64,000 bases of DNA from Chara braunii (Eukaryota; Streptophyta; Charophyceae; Charales; Characeae): NCBI GenBank assembly GCA_003427395.1, contig BFEA01000345.1, positions 608,305 through 672,304 of the forward strand, read 5' to 3'. A program made the translations under genes and the position numbers. Below, piece by piece: positions 21,956 to 32,780 of the stretch. Within the stretch, counting starts at the first letter, position 1, and every line of letters begins with the position of its first letter. The notes beneath the pieces were generated by a model. It did not search any database, was not told the DNA's origin, and saw only the letters and a list, made by a program, of their open reading frames with translations.

Positions 21956-22928
21956 GGCCTTTAAACCACCAGTACACGGCCTCAGCCTTGCAACAAAATA
22001 ACTTGTCGCAACAAGAAGTAATTGGCTGGCTCGGGGCAGGGTCAGAGCGTCAGAAGGTTTTCAAAATTTTGGTTCTGTACGTCCCAAAAAACAAAACAAG
22101 CTTTGGCCGTGATTGCAGTTGGATACACTTTTTGGAGTACTGCCCTCAGTGAGGGCACTTTGGCATAACGAGGAACACGGGGAGCACGACTGTCAGACTC
22201 GAACAAAACAAAACAAAACAAAAAAGACCCAAAAAAAATAACAAGCTTTAGCTGTGATTGCAGTTGGATGCACTTTTTGGAGTACTGCCCTCAGTGAGGG
22301 CACTTTGGCATAACGAGGAACACGGGGAGCACGACTGTCAGACTCGAACAAAACAAAACAAAACAAAAAAGACCCAAAAAAAATAACAAGCTTTAGCTGT
22401 GATTGCAGTTGGATGCACTTTTTGGAGTACTGCCCTCAGTGAGGGCACTTCGGAAGAACGAGGGACACGGGGAGCCAGACTGGCAGACTCACGAAAAAAA
22501 GAACAAAAAAAAAGAAAAGCCAACAAAGCTTTGGCCGTGAAAGTGGTTGGATGCATTTCAACGGCCGTATTGTGAGTATGCCCTCATCGAGGGCATTTTG
22601 AGCAAGAGGACTATGCGCTGCCTTGCTGGCAGGGAAAAAAAAAAAAAAAAGGAGAAAAAAGGAAAAAACAGCAATGTTTTCCTCTCCCCGTAATAGTGGT
22701 TAGATGCATTTTGGAAAGTGATCGTTTGAGTATGGCCTCGGTGACATCCTTCCACGACATCATTGGCATGTTTTTCCTTTCTTTCCTTTTTTTAGACCAC
22801 CGACACCGGTGCCACTTTCGAAATCCCCACTGCAGGTACCCTCACGCCTAAGGCTCGGAAAATAGCGGCGCGCAGTGGGCAGGTAGCTTTGGGATTTTAG
22901 GTGCGGATGTACTGGTGGTTTAAGGCCA
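21956..22928. repeat. Array-bearing insert bounded by a 20 bp inverted repeat
   Basis: GGCCTTTAAACCACCAGTACA at 21956-21976 and TGTACTGGTGGTTTAAGGCC at 22909-22928 are inverted copies differing by one base. Between them lies the 145 bp tandem array. The bounded block sits inside family II gag, so it could be a small inverted-repeat insertion. No target duplication is visible, and the left copy overlaps gag codons, so the boundary may be coincidental. Confidence 0.45.
22071..22760 (+). repeat. Tandem array, five units of about 145 bp
   Basis: The block GCTTTGGCCGTGATTGCAG starts units at 22100, 22245, 22390 and 22528, with a decayed fifth near 22672, giving periods of 145, 145, 138 and about 144. 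Each of the first three units carries TGCCCTCAGTGAGGGCA, a perfect 7+7 palindrome around AGT, and is linked to the next by an AACAAAACAAAAC-rich tract. Units two and three are nearly identical. A second, older locus lies at 1.0-1.56 kb. Confidence 0.85.
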
Positions 22929-24117
<1,189 letters not shown>

Positions 24118-24590
24118 TCATGTGATCCTCCAGACCCCTCTAACGCTACCCCTACAGTAGTGTCCTATCTCTGCGGAGGGTCTGACTCCAGCATCAAAGT
24201 GCAACGCCGGGTCCCCCGCCGACGCTGAAGAACAAAGTAGCAACTTGCAGTCCGTAGATGCTGAATGGCCGCTGACCCTCAAGTTCGCCTTCTTGAGGGC
24301 AGCCCTTAAGTTGCCAAGTGTCTCCCTTGAATCAGATTCTAGGTGCGAGAGCCTCTCACTGTTGCCTCTCTCAAATTGCCGCATGAAGTCTCCACAAAAT
24401 GTCTCGCCACCCTAATCTCACTCTCAAGCCACCTGGTTAGGTTCGATGTCGACCCCACATGACCTAACCAGGTGGGGGCAGCTTCCCTTAGCCACGCTGC
24501 CCCACTTCCCTTACATCCAACCCTAACCCTAAGTGCCCTCAACCACTTAAGTTAGGGTTAGGGCAGCAAAGTCAACTCTCACCAGCAAGT
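24118..24590 (-). pseudogene. Family II leader and gag N-terminus
   Basis: Starts just inside the primer binding site. An ORF from 24384 (MRQFERGNSERLSHLESDS, then ETLGNLRAALKKANLRV) gives a heptad-like charged start typical of chromoviral gag. The leader between it and the primer site carries a stem-loop with arms CCCTAACCCTAA (24521-24532) and TTAGGGTTAGGG (24552-24563). The frame is cut off by the insert to its left. Confidence 0.55.
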
Positions 24591-24610
24591 AGAATCTGCT
24601 CTGATACCAA
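24591..24610 (-). other. Primer binding site, tRNA-iMet
   Basis: Minus strand TTGGTATCAGAGCAGATTCT, one base after the LTR end. TGGTATCAGAGC is the full canonical complement of plant initiator tRNA-Met. It fixes the 5' LTR boundary and the element's orientation. Confidence 0.92.
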
Positions 24611-25843
24611 TGTTATGATCCTAGCCCCTTTCGAGATACACATTCATCATATAGTACAATGCCGTCCAATTGCATAAAGAAATGAATGAACTTGAGAGGA
24701 GAGAGAAGATTAGAAGAAGAAGTAAGAAAGAAGAAGAAGATGATGTGCACCAGCATAGACAAATGATAAAGCCCTTCTTCTTCACTCAACTCTCTCTTCC
24801 TCCTTATCTCGTCCTCTCTTATTCACACAAGAAATAATAATACAACGTTGAATAGCTGAACCAGAATCAAAGTCCGAATCCCTCTCCTACTGCAGGTATC
24901 ACTTGAGGTCCACCATAGCCATGGCCGCCTCTCCCACCCTTCACTCTCATAGGCCGAGGCTATGGCGGACTTCTGGGCTTCGCCCAGATGTCCAAAGGAT
25001 AACCCAAAGCAGCTATGGCTGCCCTAGCTCAGGCCGCCATGCCTGACTCTGCCTCAAAGCTTCTTGGTGTAGCTCAACCCCAGCTGGGGCCTTCCTGCTG
25101 CAGCGTCCACCAAGGTGAGGAAGATGGCTGCCACCATAGCCAGGTTAGTACCTCTGGCGCTCCTTCCCCTTCCTGTCCTTCTTCCTCTGCCGAGTCCTTG
25201 TTTCTTCCTCGACAGCGCTGCTCCAAGCTAGCGCTGCTCCAGCCAGCGCTCCCGCCAGTGTGTCGCCGAACTTGCACATCGACAATGAGGCTGGCCTCTT
25301 CGCCCGGCCTGGAGATATAGCGGCCTGCTTGCCTGTTGGGCGGTGACTTCCAGGCCGCTCGGCCTTCCCAGCAACCGGTACCTCGTCCCTTTCGGAGGGA
25401 AACATCATTGCAGACGCTGATATTGCCCGTACAGGCCCTAGACTCAAGACTGGTTGGACTGGTACCCGCCTAGACCTAGCCTACAACTACTGGGCCTCTC
25501 AAAATGCCTTTTTTGTCTTCTTCTGCTCGGCCTCCAGTACCCACACATCTACCTCTTCAGGGTGCGGCAGCGGCCTACCTGCTACTTGAGTGTTTTCCCC
25601 CGCTGCAATCCCTCAATGTCACGGCCACAGGTAAGTACCGGCCCTGAGGGCCCAACGAACGAACATGGGCCCTTACGGGCACACACACTCAAGCCAACCA
25701 GCACTCAGACAGACATGCAGTCCAGCAAGCGTGCACACACACAGACTTAGTAGCAAGCGGGAAACTCAGCAAGGCATTCAGTCGATGAGCAAAACTCAGA
25801 AATCAGCCGTGTGTTTCAGTCCATGTTTCGTCGGGTCATCACA
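24611..25843 (-). repeat. Family II 5' LTR (1233 bp)
   Basis: TGTGATGACC at 25843 (minus) to GATCATAACA at 24611, with TG...CA ends. It matches the split left LTR over its whole length. It lies directly against the primer binding site. Confidence 0.88.
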
Positions 25844-25889
25844 ACCATGTCTCCCTCACCCTCTCGCTACCTGACTTCTCAGTATCTGC

Positions 25890-25928
<39 letters not shown>

Positions 25929-26261
25929 GTGACTTTGGGACTTGACGACATTTGGATGCAGACTCAACATTGGGATTGAGACATTGGGCGAGGGATTATT
26001 TGGGACCTGTACCAAGGACTTGTTGTTGACGACATTCCCATCTTCCCCTCTTCTTCATCTAGTCCCCCTCCTCTTCATCTGTGTATGTTTGGGACGGGCG
26101 CATTCCTCCTGTGTAAGCACCAGGTCCCTTCACAGCATGCGATGATGATTGGTACATTAGCCTTCCGCTGCGCTGTCTTGTACTATGTGAGAGAGGTCGG
26201 TTCATGTTCTGGTGTGTACCGTTACGGTATGCAACAGGCGCACACTAAATCAGCTGGTCTG
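25844..26261. other. Spacer with (GA)n at 25888-25925
   Basis: A pure GA run of about 19 units, then sequence with TTTGGGAC and ATTGGG repeats that leads into the minisatellite field. No gene. Confidence 0.6.
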
Positions 26262-26690
26262 AGCTTCGGTGAGCACTCAATCAGCAAGTTCGGGTTTGGG
26301 CGCACACTAAATCCGCCGGTTTGAGCTTTGGCGCGCACTCAGTCATCAAGTTCGAGCTTGGGCGCACGCTAAATCAGCCGATCTGAGCTTGGGCACACAC
26401 TCAATCAGCAAGTTCGAGCTTGGGCACAGTTCGAGTTTGGGCGCGCACTAAATCAGCTGGTCTGAGGTTGGGCGCACCCTCAATCAGCAAGTTTGAGCTT
26501 GGGCGTGCACTCAATCAGCAAGTTTGAGCTTGAGCGTGCACTAGATCAGCTGGTCTGAGCTTGGGCGCACACTCAATCAGCAAGTTCGAGCTTGGGCGCG
26601 CACTAAATCAGCCACTCTGAGGTTGGGCGTGCACTAAATCAGCCACTTTGAGATTGGGCGCGCACTCAATCAGCAACAACCCAATAGTGT
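26262..26690 (+). repeat. Minisatellite field a, dimeric 31+31 bp
   Basis: Two alternating subunits of about 31 bases: GGGCGCACACTAAATCAGC plus TGGTCTGAGCTT (A) and GGGCGCACACTCAATCAGC plus AAGTTCGAGCTT (B). They run A-B-A-B for much of the field, so the repeat has a higher-order dimeric period of about 62 bases. About 13 subunits can be counted. Confidence 0.85.
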
Positions 26691-26779
26691 GCGTGATCTT
26701 GCGCTATCACTCTGTGCGGACACAAGGACCTGACATCACCAATCCAAGTGGAAACACTGCCCAACAATACCAAATCCGA

Positions 26780-27010
26780 CTGGGAACATAGCCCAGCGTT
26801 GTCGTTCTGAGTGTGAACACGGCGTCACATTACCGTTCTGAGTGTGAACACAGTCCAGCATTCCTGAGTGTGAACTCAGTCCAGCATTACCGTTCTGAGT
26901 GTGGATACAGTCCAACACTACCGTTCTGAGTGTGGACACACTCCAGCACTACCATTCTGAGTGTGAACACAGTCCAAGAGTGTGAACACAGTCCAGCACT
27001 ACCATTGTTT
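26780..27010 (+). repeat. Minisatellite field b, about 34 bp
   Basis: Repeats of ACCGTTCTGAGTGTGAACAC followed by AGTCCAGCATT, about seven copies with small indels. Frames through it give low-complexity shadow ORFs only. Confidence 0.8.
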
Positions 27011-27169
27011 GTGGAAGCGTACTCCCAAACCAGTCTAATCTCGCGGGAGTGCTGTCCCAAATAGTTCGAACCAGTGAATAGCACGATTTTGAATGCTGAT
27101 TTGTTGGTGCATGCCCGGACACACAGTCCTGTAAGATGATTTGTCAAGTGCGTGCACGGGCGCATCCAG

Positions 27170-28054
27170 TCCCGGTGTGCACATGAGCCAGCACAACGAC
27201 GAAGATCCGATAATGTGCACGCGGAGCAGCAAGCTTCCGACGAAGATCTGATGGAGTGCGCAGTATCCAGCGAGCTCAACAGTGAGGATTCGATGGTGCC
27301 AGCGAGCTCAACAGTGAGAATCCGATGGCGCATGTGGTAACCAGCGAGCTCACGACGAAGATCTGATGGAGCGTGCGGGGACCAGCAAACTCAACAGCGA
27401 GGATCCGATGGCGTGTGCGGTAACCAGCGAGCTCATCAGCGAGGATCCTATGTCGTGCGCTGTAACCAGTGAGCTCACGAGGAAGATCTGATGCAGAGAG
27501 CGGGTAGCCAGTGAGGTCACCACGAAGATCTAATGGAGCGCGTGGGGACCCTCAAAATCAACAGTGAGGATCCGATGGCGCGGGCAGTAACCAGCCAGTT
27601 CATCAGTGAGGATCCGATGGCGCGCGTTGTAACCAATGAGCTCATGACGAAGATCTGATGGAGTGAGCGGTAGCCAGTGAGCTCACGACGAATATCGGAT
27701 GGAGCGAGCGGTAGCCAGTGGACTTGTGACGACGATCCCATGAAGAGCGCGGGGACCAGCAAACTCGATAGTGAGGATCCGATGGCGCTCGCAGTAACCA
27801 GTGAGCTCTCTAGAACGCGCATGACAGTAGTGGGCCTGTCTCTTATACACATCTAGATGTGTATAAGAGACATCTGATGGAGTGAGCGGTAGCCAGTGAG
27901 CTCACGACGAATATCGGATGGAGCGAGCGGTAGCCAGTGGACTTGTGACGACGATCCGATGAAGAGCGCGGGGACCAGCAAACTCGATAGTGAGGATCCG
28001 ATGGCGCTCGCAGTAACCAGTGAGCTCTCTAGAACGCGCATGACAGTAGTGGGC
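27170..28054 (+). repeat. Minisatellite field c, dimeric about 43 bp
   Basis: Alternating units, one containing GAAGATCTGATGGAGCG and GGGGACCAGCAAACTC, the other GAGGATCCGATGGCG and GGTAACCAGCGAGCTC. About 18 units. The right quarter (27873-28054) repeats 27654-27835 with one difference and is separated from it by a library adapter, so that part is probably artefact. Confidence 0.85.
27836..27872. other. Nextera mate-pair junction adapter in the assembly
   Basis: CTGTCTCTTATACACATCT followed at once by AGATGTGTATAAGAGACA: two Tn5 mosaic ends in inverted orientation. This is the junction adapter of Nextera mate-pair libraries, here lacking only its last G. It is not a natural transposon. The flanking 182-base duplication fits a chimeric read that entered the assembly. 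Confidence 0.97.
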
Positions 28055-28127
28055 GCATACTGGCCAAAAAAAGGCTAACAAGGGAAGAAAGAGGGAGAAA
28101 TGAGAGGGTGAGGAGGAGAAGAGTGAT

Positions 28128-28169
<42 letters not shown>

Positions 28170-28440
28170 CAGGGGGAATGACATCGGGAGAACGGCAGCC
28201 CTGGTAGATCTTGGGCCATCGCACCTACCCAAAACAGCCCAGCCTCCCTTCCTTACCTTCGTCTAGCTTGTCCTGATCTCCCCTCACGTGTTCCTTTGTC
28301 TCACCCGCACTTCGGCAGTCCAACACGTGTCTAACGAGTGACACCTTAGCTCGTCCCCCTCGGTTGACACAGCAGCCCTTCCCCCTCGCTTGACACAGCC
28401 TCTCCTTTTATAGTGGAGAGGCTGGGTGATCGGGCCCAAG
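28055..28440. other. Spacer with (GA)n at 28131-28167
   Basis: A pure GA run of about 18 units flanked by purine-rich DNA on the left, then unremarkable sequence. No gene seen. Confidence 0.55.
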
Positions 28441-28800
28441 TGCTGCAGCCCCAAACAGCCAGTCCCCTGCCAAAAATAGCACGGGCGTGCGCTAAAAATT
28501 GTGCGGGACTGGGACAGGCCCGACCTTGGAACACGAACAGCCAGTCCCGTGCTAAAAATAGCAAGGGCCTTCGCTAAAAATAGCACAACCCTGTGCTAAA
28601 ATTAGCTCGGGCCTGCGCTAAGAATAACACAGGACCGGGACAGGCCCGACCTTGGAACATGAACAACCAGTCCAGCCCTAAAAATAGCAAGGGCCTGTGC
28701 TAAAAATAGCACGGGCCTGCGCTGAAATTAACCCGGGCTACGCTAAAAATAGCACAGCCCTGCGCTAGTAATTCTGCTGGACTGGGACAGGCCGGAAGGG
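28440..28800 (+). repeat. Minisatellite field d, about 23 bp
   Basis: Degenerate repeats of GGGCCTGCGCTAAAAATAGCA, about ten copies, interspersed twice with GGGACTGGGACAGGCC and CGACCTTGGAACA (a longer unit of about 120 bases). No ORF of interest. Confidence 0.75.
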
Positions 28801-29611
28801 TCGGTCTCACTCTAAAAATAAACCGGACCCCTCTAAATTATTACAAGGTCCTAATCTCATGTTCTCTTGACCATTTCGGGCCGTGCCTTTTCCCAGCAAG
28901 GCCATACGGCCACGTCTGTCCGGTCCCAAACAGTCAACCCTACTTTTTTCACTAATCCTAGAACCGTTTTCAGTGCTGTTTGGACCGGGCCCCACTAATT
29001 TGGCCCTTGTGGACACGGCCGCTCAGCCCAAAGGCAACGATTGTGCTTCCCTGAGATTGGACCGTTGTCCCGTCTTTTCCACTAACTGGGTCAAGGGAAC
29101 AAACCAGTGCGTCGACGCTTCGTTGATTGTGACCAGTGCACCGAGGCTGACCGCGATGAGGCCTCCAACAACGCTGCTCCAGCAGCGTGTCGCCCAAGAA
29201 GTGAGCTACGTGGCCCAAATATATATAGCACTGGGCCTTGGTGGTGTGGCCCTGGTCCTGGCCTGGAACTGCCTACTCGTTCTGGGTCCCGATCGGACGT
29301 TTAGACCCTCGCTGCTGATGCAGCAGGGATGTCTGCTACTCGACGAGCACGAACCTGGCCCAAATGAGCGTGCCTGCAAGGGAACAAGGCCCAAAGTGTG
29401 GCCTTTGTGCGAACAGACCGGAGGTCAAGTTCAAAACGAAGGCTGAAGAGAGAACAATAAGACAATAAATAAATAAGTAAATAAATAAATAAATGTTGCC
29501 TCAAATCGAAACCTGCGGCCGTAAGGCGGGCCGTGGGGCTCAGGGCGTGCGGCCTGTGGGCCCCCAACAACCATCGGGCCCCAAAAACGGGGCATGTGTG
29601 CAGGCTCAACA
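28801..29611 (-). repeat. Family I element 3' LTR, left end unresolved
   Basis: On the minus strand a purine tract AACTAGGGGAGGTTACA (29628-29612) precedes TGTTGAGCCTGCACAC starting at 29611, the layout of a polypurine tract and LTR. A TATATATA box lies at 29219-29228 in the near-palindrome GGCCCAAATATATATAGCAC. The left end was not found; no partner LTR is present. A short AAATAAATAAATAAA run is at 29468-29492. Confidence 0.5.
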
Positions 29612-29659
29612 TGTAACCTCCCCTAGTTGTGAAGTCGAGCCGGGTCGAGAGCGAAGCTG

Positions 29660-29880
29660 ACGATCCGATGGTGGGACCTGGGCGCGAGTACGGTGTGGAG
29701 CTGAAGGTACCAGCTTGGCTTGCTGCTTGCGTTCGTAACGTGCGAGGACATCGGGGGCTGTGGCATGAAGTTCCACACGGGTCAACCAACGGTCAGCCTT
29801 ATGGCTACAATAAGCAAAGTGTACTAAGTACTCCATCGGCTTGGTGTTGTAGGGTCGCTGCGAGATGATGTCACCTACCT
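29660..29880 (-). pseudogene. Family I chromodomain (second copy)
   Basis: Minus strand: VGDIISQRPYNTKPMEYLVH, then FAYCSHKADRWLTRVEL and a helix ending APDVLARYERKQQ. This is a clear chromodomain of about 55 residues with the W of the DRWL turn. A basic tail follows. No stop interrupts it, so it is better preserved than the copy at 10.1-10.3 kb. Confidence 0.75.
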
Positions 29881-30882
29881 CCTAAAAACAGGCCATGGAG
29901 GGTGGGTCTTGCGAACGTTGTCGGGGAAGTCGTTGCATTTGGCTGAAACGAAAAGAGTCAAGTTGGAACAATGAAAGGCCGGGTAGACGGGCAAGTGGGC
30001 GGGCACCTGAATGACAAATGAAGGTCCTTCGGGTGCCTCACCAACTGGTGCTACAATGCGCCAAGGCCCCATCCATTACGGAAGGAGCTTGCAAGAGATC
30101 TTGTCCGAGGCTAAATTTTGCGGGGAAGACTCAAACATGGTTGCCGACGCAGAACGGACACAGAAGATGTTGGAGATTGGCCTGTCGGCTCATGCGTTGC
30201 TGCGTCTTCAACATCTGGGCATGTGCTTTGACAAGGAGCTCTTGCATCCGTCGATTTAAGATAAGGTGGTCGTCGCTCTCCGTCGTCCGTGGGATAATTG
30301 TATTTAAGGGTGATATGACTGTCGAGCCAAGCTCGAACTCGAAGGGCGACATCCCGATAGCCAGATGAATGGATGAGTTGTAAGCCAACTCGACGTCTAG
30401 CAAGCGCTCGACCCAATCCTTTTGGACGGGGCGGATGAGAGCACGAAGAAGAACTTTTGTGGTTTGATGCACCCTCTGTGGTGCGTTGGTGTGATAGTGA
30501 CAAGGCAAAAACATTGCAAACTTGGTGAGTCGATCGACCTCCGTGAGTATCCCATCCACACCGGTCTTGTGCTTGGGGAACGACCCGATGATGTCCATGG
30601 AAATCGATTCTTGGCGACCTAAGGGGACCGTTTATGGTCGCAACTCGTTGAAGGGACGATGATTGCGGGATTTGGAATGTCGGCAAACCTCACATAACGC
30701 ACAGTAACGTGTGACGTCGTTGCGAAGGTGGGGCCACAAAAAGCGTTCACGAATTCGCCCAATTGTATCGACTTCAAAGTGTCTATGGCGGGAGTGTCGT
30801 GGAACTTGCCAAGAAGTTGAGTACGCAAGTGTGGGTCACTCGGTAAGCAAAGAAGATCCTTCCCCAGTGATGGACTGGCCAA
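29881..30882 (-). pseudogene. Family I integrase (second copy)
   Basis: Minus strand. The zinc-binding region is marked by LLGKFHDTP and by VRYVRFADIPNPA where a CC pair would lie, both damaged. The core has MDIIGSFPKHKTGVDGILTE (catalytic Asp), VHQTTKVLLRALIRPVQKDW, and LAYNSSIHLAIGMSPFEF. The stretch with the second Asp and the Glu (relatives DRD..., TDGQTER) is deleted: LPCHYHTNAPQ runs straight into RVHQTTKVLL. The C-terminal part at 30072-29875 keeps GPWRIVAPVGEAPEGPSF. Confidence 0.8.
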
Positions 30883-30899
30883 TAGCCCTCATGGATCTC

Positions 30900-31450
30900 T
30901 GATAATTCGATGGCGCCCAATTTGGAGAGGAGCAATTCACGTACTTGTCGCGAAACTCAGGGTCGACTTGGTAGCCGTGGCTGAAGCTGTCCCACAAGTC
31001 GTATTTAGCCTCGAACATTGAGTAGACCGCGACAGAAAGGTTCGTGCGCTGTGAAAGGGCGTTCGCAAAATGGTTCGACTTTCCCAGAGTGTGATCGAGA
31101 AAGAAAAATTGGTCAATGAAAGCCACCCAATCGGCGATGGTGTATTCACTGTGTCTTGGGTCTTGTAGAAGACCAACAAATTATGGTTCGAAACCCATTG
31201 AAATTGATTTTGACCGAGAAGAAAATGACGCCACCGTTTTCGTGCGTCGTCAATTGAATGCACGACGGGTACTTTCTTGCTAAAGTACTCGACCAGGTGC
31301 CAGTCCACGCCACTGTCTTGCTCAAGGATGACACCAATGCCATGGCCGGATGCATCGATAGTGACGAGCGTCGGTAAGACCGGGTGTTAGATGCGTAAAA
31401 CCTCGGCTGATAGCCAGGCAACTTTGAGGGCTTTCAATAGCCTTTGATAA
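30900..31450 (-). pseudogene. Family I RNase H (second copy)
   Basis: Minus strand: HWCHP-type start, DWHLVEYFSKKVPVVHSI, RWRHFLLGQNQFQWVSNHN and FANALSQRTNLS. Frameshifts lie near 31320 and 31100. Catalytic residues cannot be read in one frame. Confidence 0.75.
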
Positions 31451-32150
31451 AGCGTTGATAACTTGATAGTAGCCGGGTAGGCCAAGAAAGGAATAGACAT
31501 CCGTGATGTTCTTTGGCACCGACCACTCTTGGATGGCTTGAATCTTGTCCGATAATAGACTAATTCCCTCCAGTGTGACAAAATGGCCCAAGTGTTCCAA
31601 CTCTTGACGTATGAACTCGCACTTGTTGCGGTTGGCTTTGTACTTGGCACGATGGAGCGCCTGCGACACACGTCGAAGGCGCTCGAGATGATCCTCCAAG
31701 GTCTAGCTATAGACAAGGATGTCGCCAAAGTAGACCAGCACTGGTCCAACATCGTGCAAAACTCATTGGTTATTGCCGCTTGAAAGGTCGTTGGGCCATT
31801 GGTTAGGCCAAAAGGCATATTGTGTCTCAAACGCGGATTTGTAGCAATCGTGCGGGCGTATCCAAATTTGATGATAGCGTGACTTCAAGTCCAACTTGGA
31901 AAAATACTTCGCGCTGGCCAAACGCTCAAGAACATTGTCAATACGGGGAAGAGGCCCCACATTCTTGACGGTTTGTGCGTTGAGCTTGCGATAGTCGATG
32001 CTCCAGCTCTTGTCCAACAAGTCATTGAGTTGCGTGCAGAGAACTGCGAGCTCTTCCTCGCCAATGCGATAGATGCATCCTTTCGGAGGTAGGGCACCAC
32101 CGTCAAGAACGATCTTAGGGGAGATAGGCCGATCCGGCACTGGTAGGAGA
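31451..32150 (-). pseudogene. Family I reverse transcriptase (second copy)
   Basis: Minus strand: CIYRIGEEELAVLCTQLNDL and LLDKSW, then directly SIDYRKLNAQTVKNVGPLP. The roughly 25 codons that encode the IRPSSSPYGSP block are deleted in frame. KYFSKLDLKSRYHQI and a damaged MPFGLTNGPTTFQAA follow. The catalytic box is YFGD instead of YxDD. The thumb region shows HLGHFVTLEGISLLSDKIQA and FLGLPGYY. It is inactive by two independent lesions. Confidence 0.85.
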
Positions 32151-32280
32151 GTCAAAGACTTCGGCGAACTTGTCAAGCAATCGCACCCTGCGGGTGTCCG
32201 AAGACAAGTCTGTAGGTAAAGACTCGACCGCTGTGACGGTCTTAACAAAACATAGGCACGTCTTGTCGTTTCGCTCGTAA

Positions 32281-32768
32281 TCACGAGTGGCCCGAAACGA
32301 CGACCGTCATAACTTGGCACGGGATCGAAGGGTGTGGAAGAGGAACGGTACACGACACCTGGATGCCAAAGGCGTCGTGAACGGTAGTCGTCCGCCAATG
32401 GAAGTTGATCGTGTGGTCCTCACTTGCGAGCCAAGGCATCCCCAAAATAATGCCGAAGTCCGTGTCCAAGATGTCAAATGTAACCGGCTCACATGCATGA
32501 GGTACGAAACAGACCGGAGTTGTTGCTTCCGACCTCCGACCATCTTGACCGCCGTAGGATGTGGCTTCCTTTGAACTTGTGCGCCAAGGCCGGCTCTTTG
32601 AGTAAAGGACTGACTCACGAATTTGCAAGTCGCGTTACCATCCAGCAAAGCGTTGCAGGACGCTTGCCCAACTGGGGTGCAGATATAAAGGTGCAGTACG
32701 TTGTTCTCGTTGTACCGCTGTGTGCGAAACTTGCGGGCCACCTTGGTAATATATTCAAGGTCCCCCAC
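32281..32768 (-). pseudogene. Family I protease (second copy)
   Basis: Minus strand: the active-site region reads ALLDGNATCKFVSQ, where relatives have ALIDCGATxNF, so the D-C-G motif is spoiled. ATPVCFVPHACEPVTFDILD and IILGMPWLASEDHTINF give the second half. Two frames are needed. Confidence 0.75.
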
Positions 32769-32780
32769 CGCAATTGAAAT

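Larger units (their letters stand above)
29612..32780 (-). mobile_element. Second family I chromovirus, gag-less
   Basis: Minus-strand order from right to left: protease, reverse transcriptase, RNase H, integrase, chromodomain, polypurine tract. It aligns by domain with the plus-strand family I element at 4.6-10.8 kb and is of about the same age by damage. Sequence right of 32780 shows no gag, so the 5' half is missing. Confidence 0.85.

Noticed and set aside
24521-24563. Interstitial telomere
   Set aside because: Only two TTAGGG-type units per arm, arranged as an inverted repeat. Plant telomeres are usually TTTAGGG.
27836-27872. Natural Tn5/IS50 insertion
   Set aside because: Only the 19-base engineered mosaic ends are present, directly inverted, with no transposase. 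It matches the library junction adapter.
26262-28800. CRISPR-like array
   Set aside because: Repeats are contiguous minisatellites with no unique spacers and no cas genes. The setting is a plant nuclear genome.
28883-29446. 187-codon plus-strand ORF
   Set aside because: It lies antisense in the family I 3' LTR region and shows no domain or composition typical of a protein.
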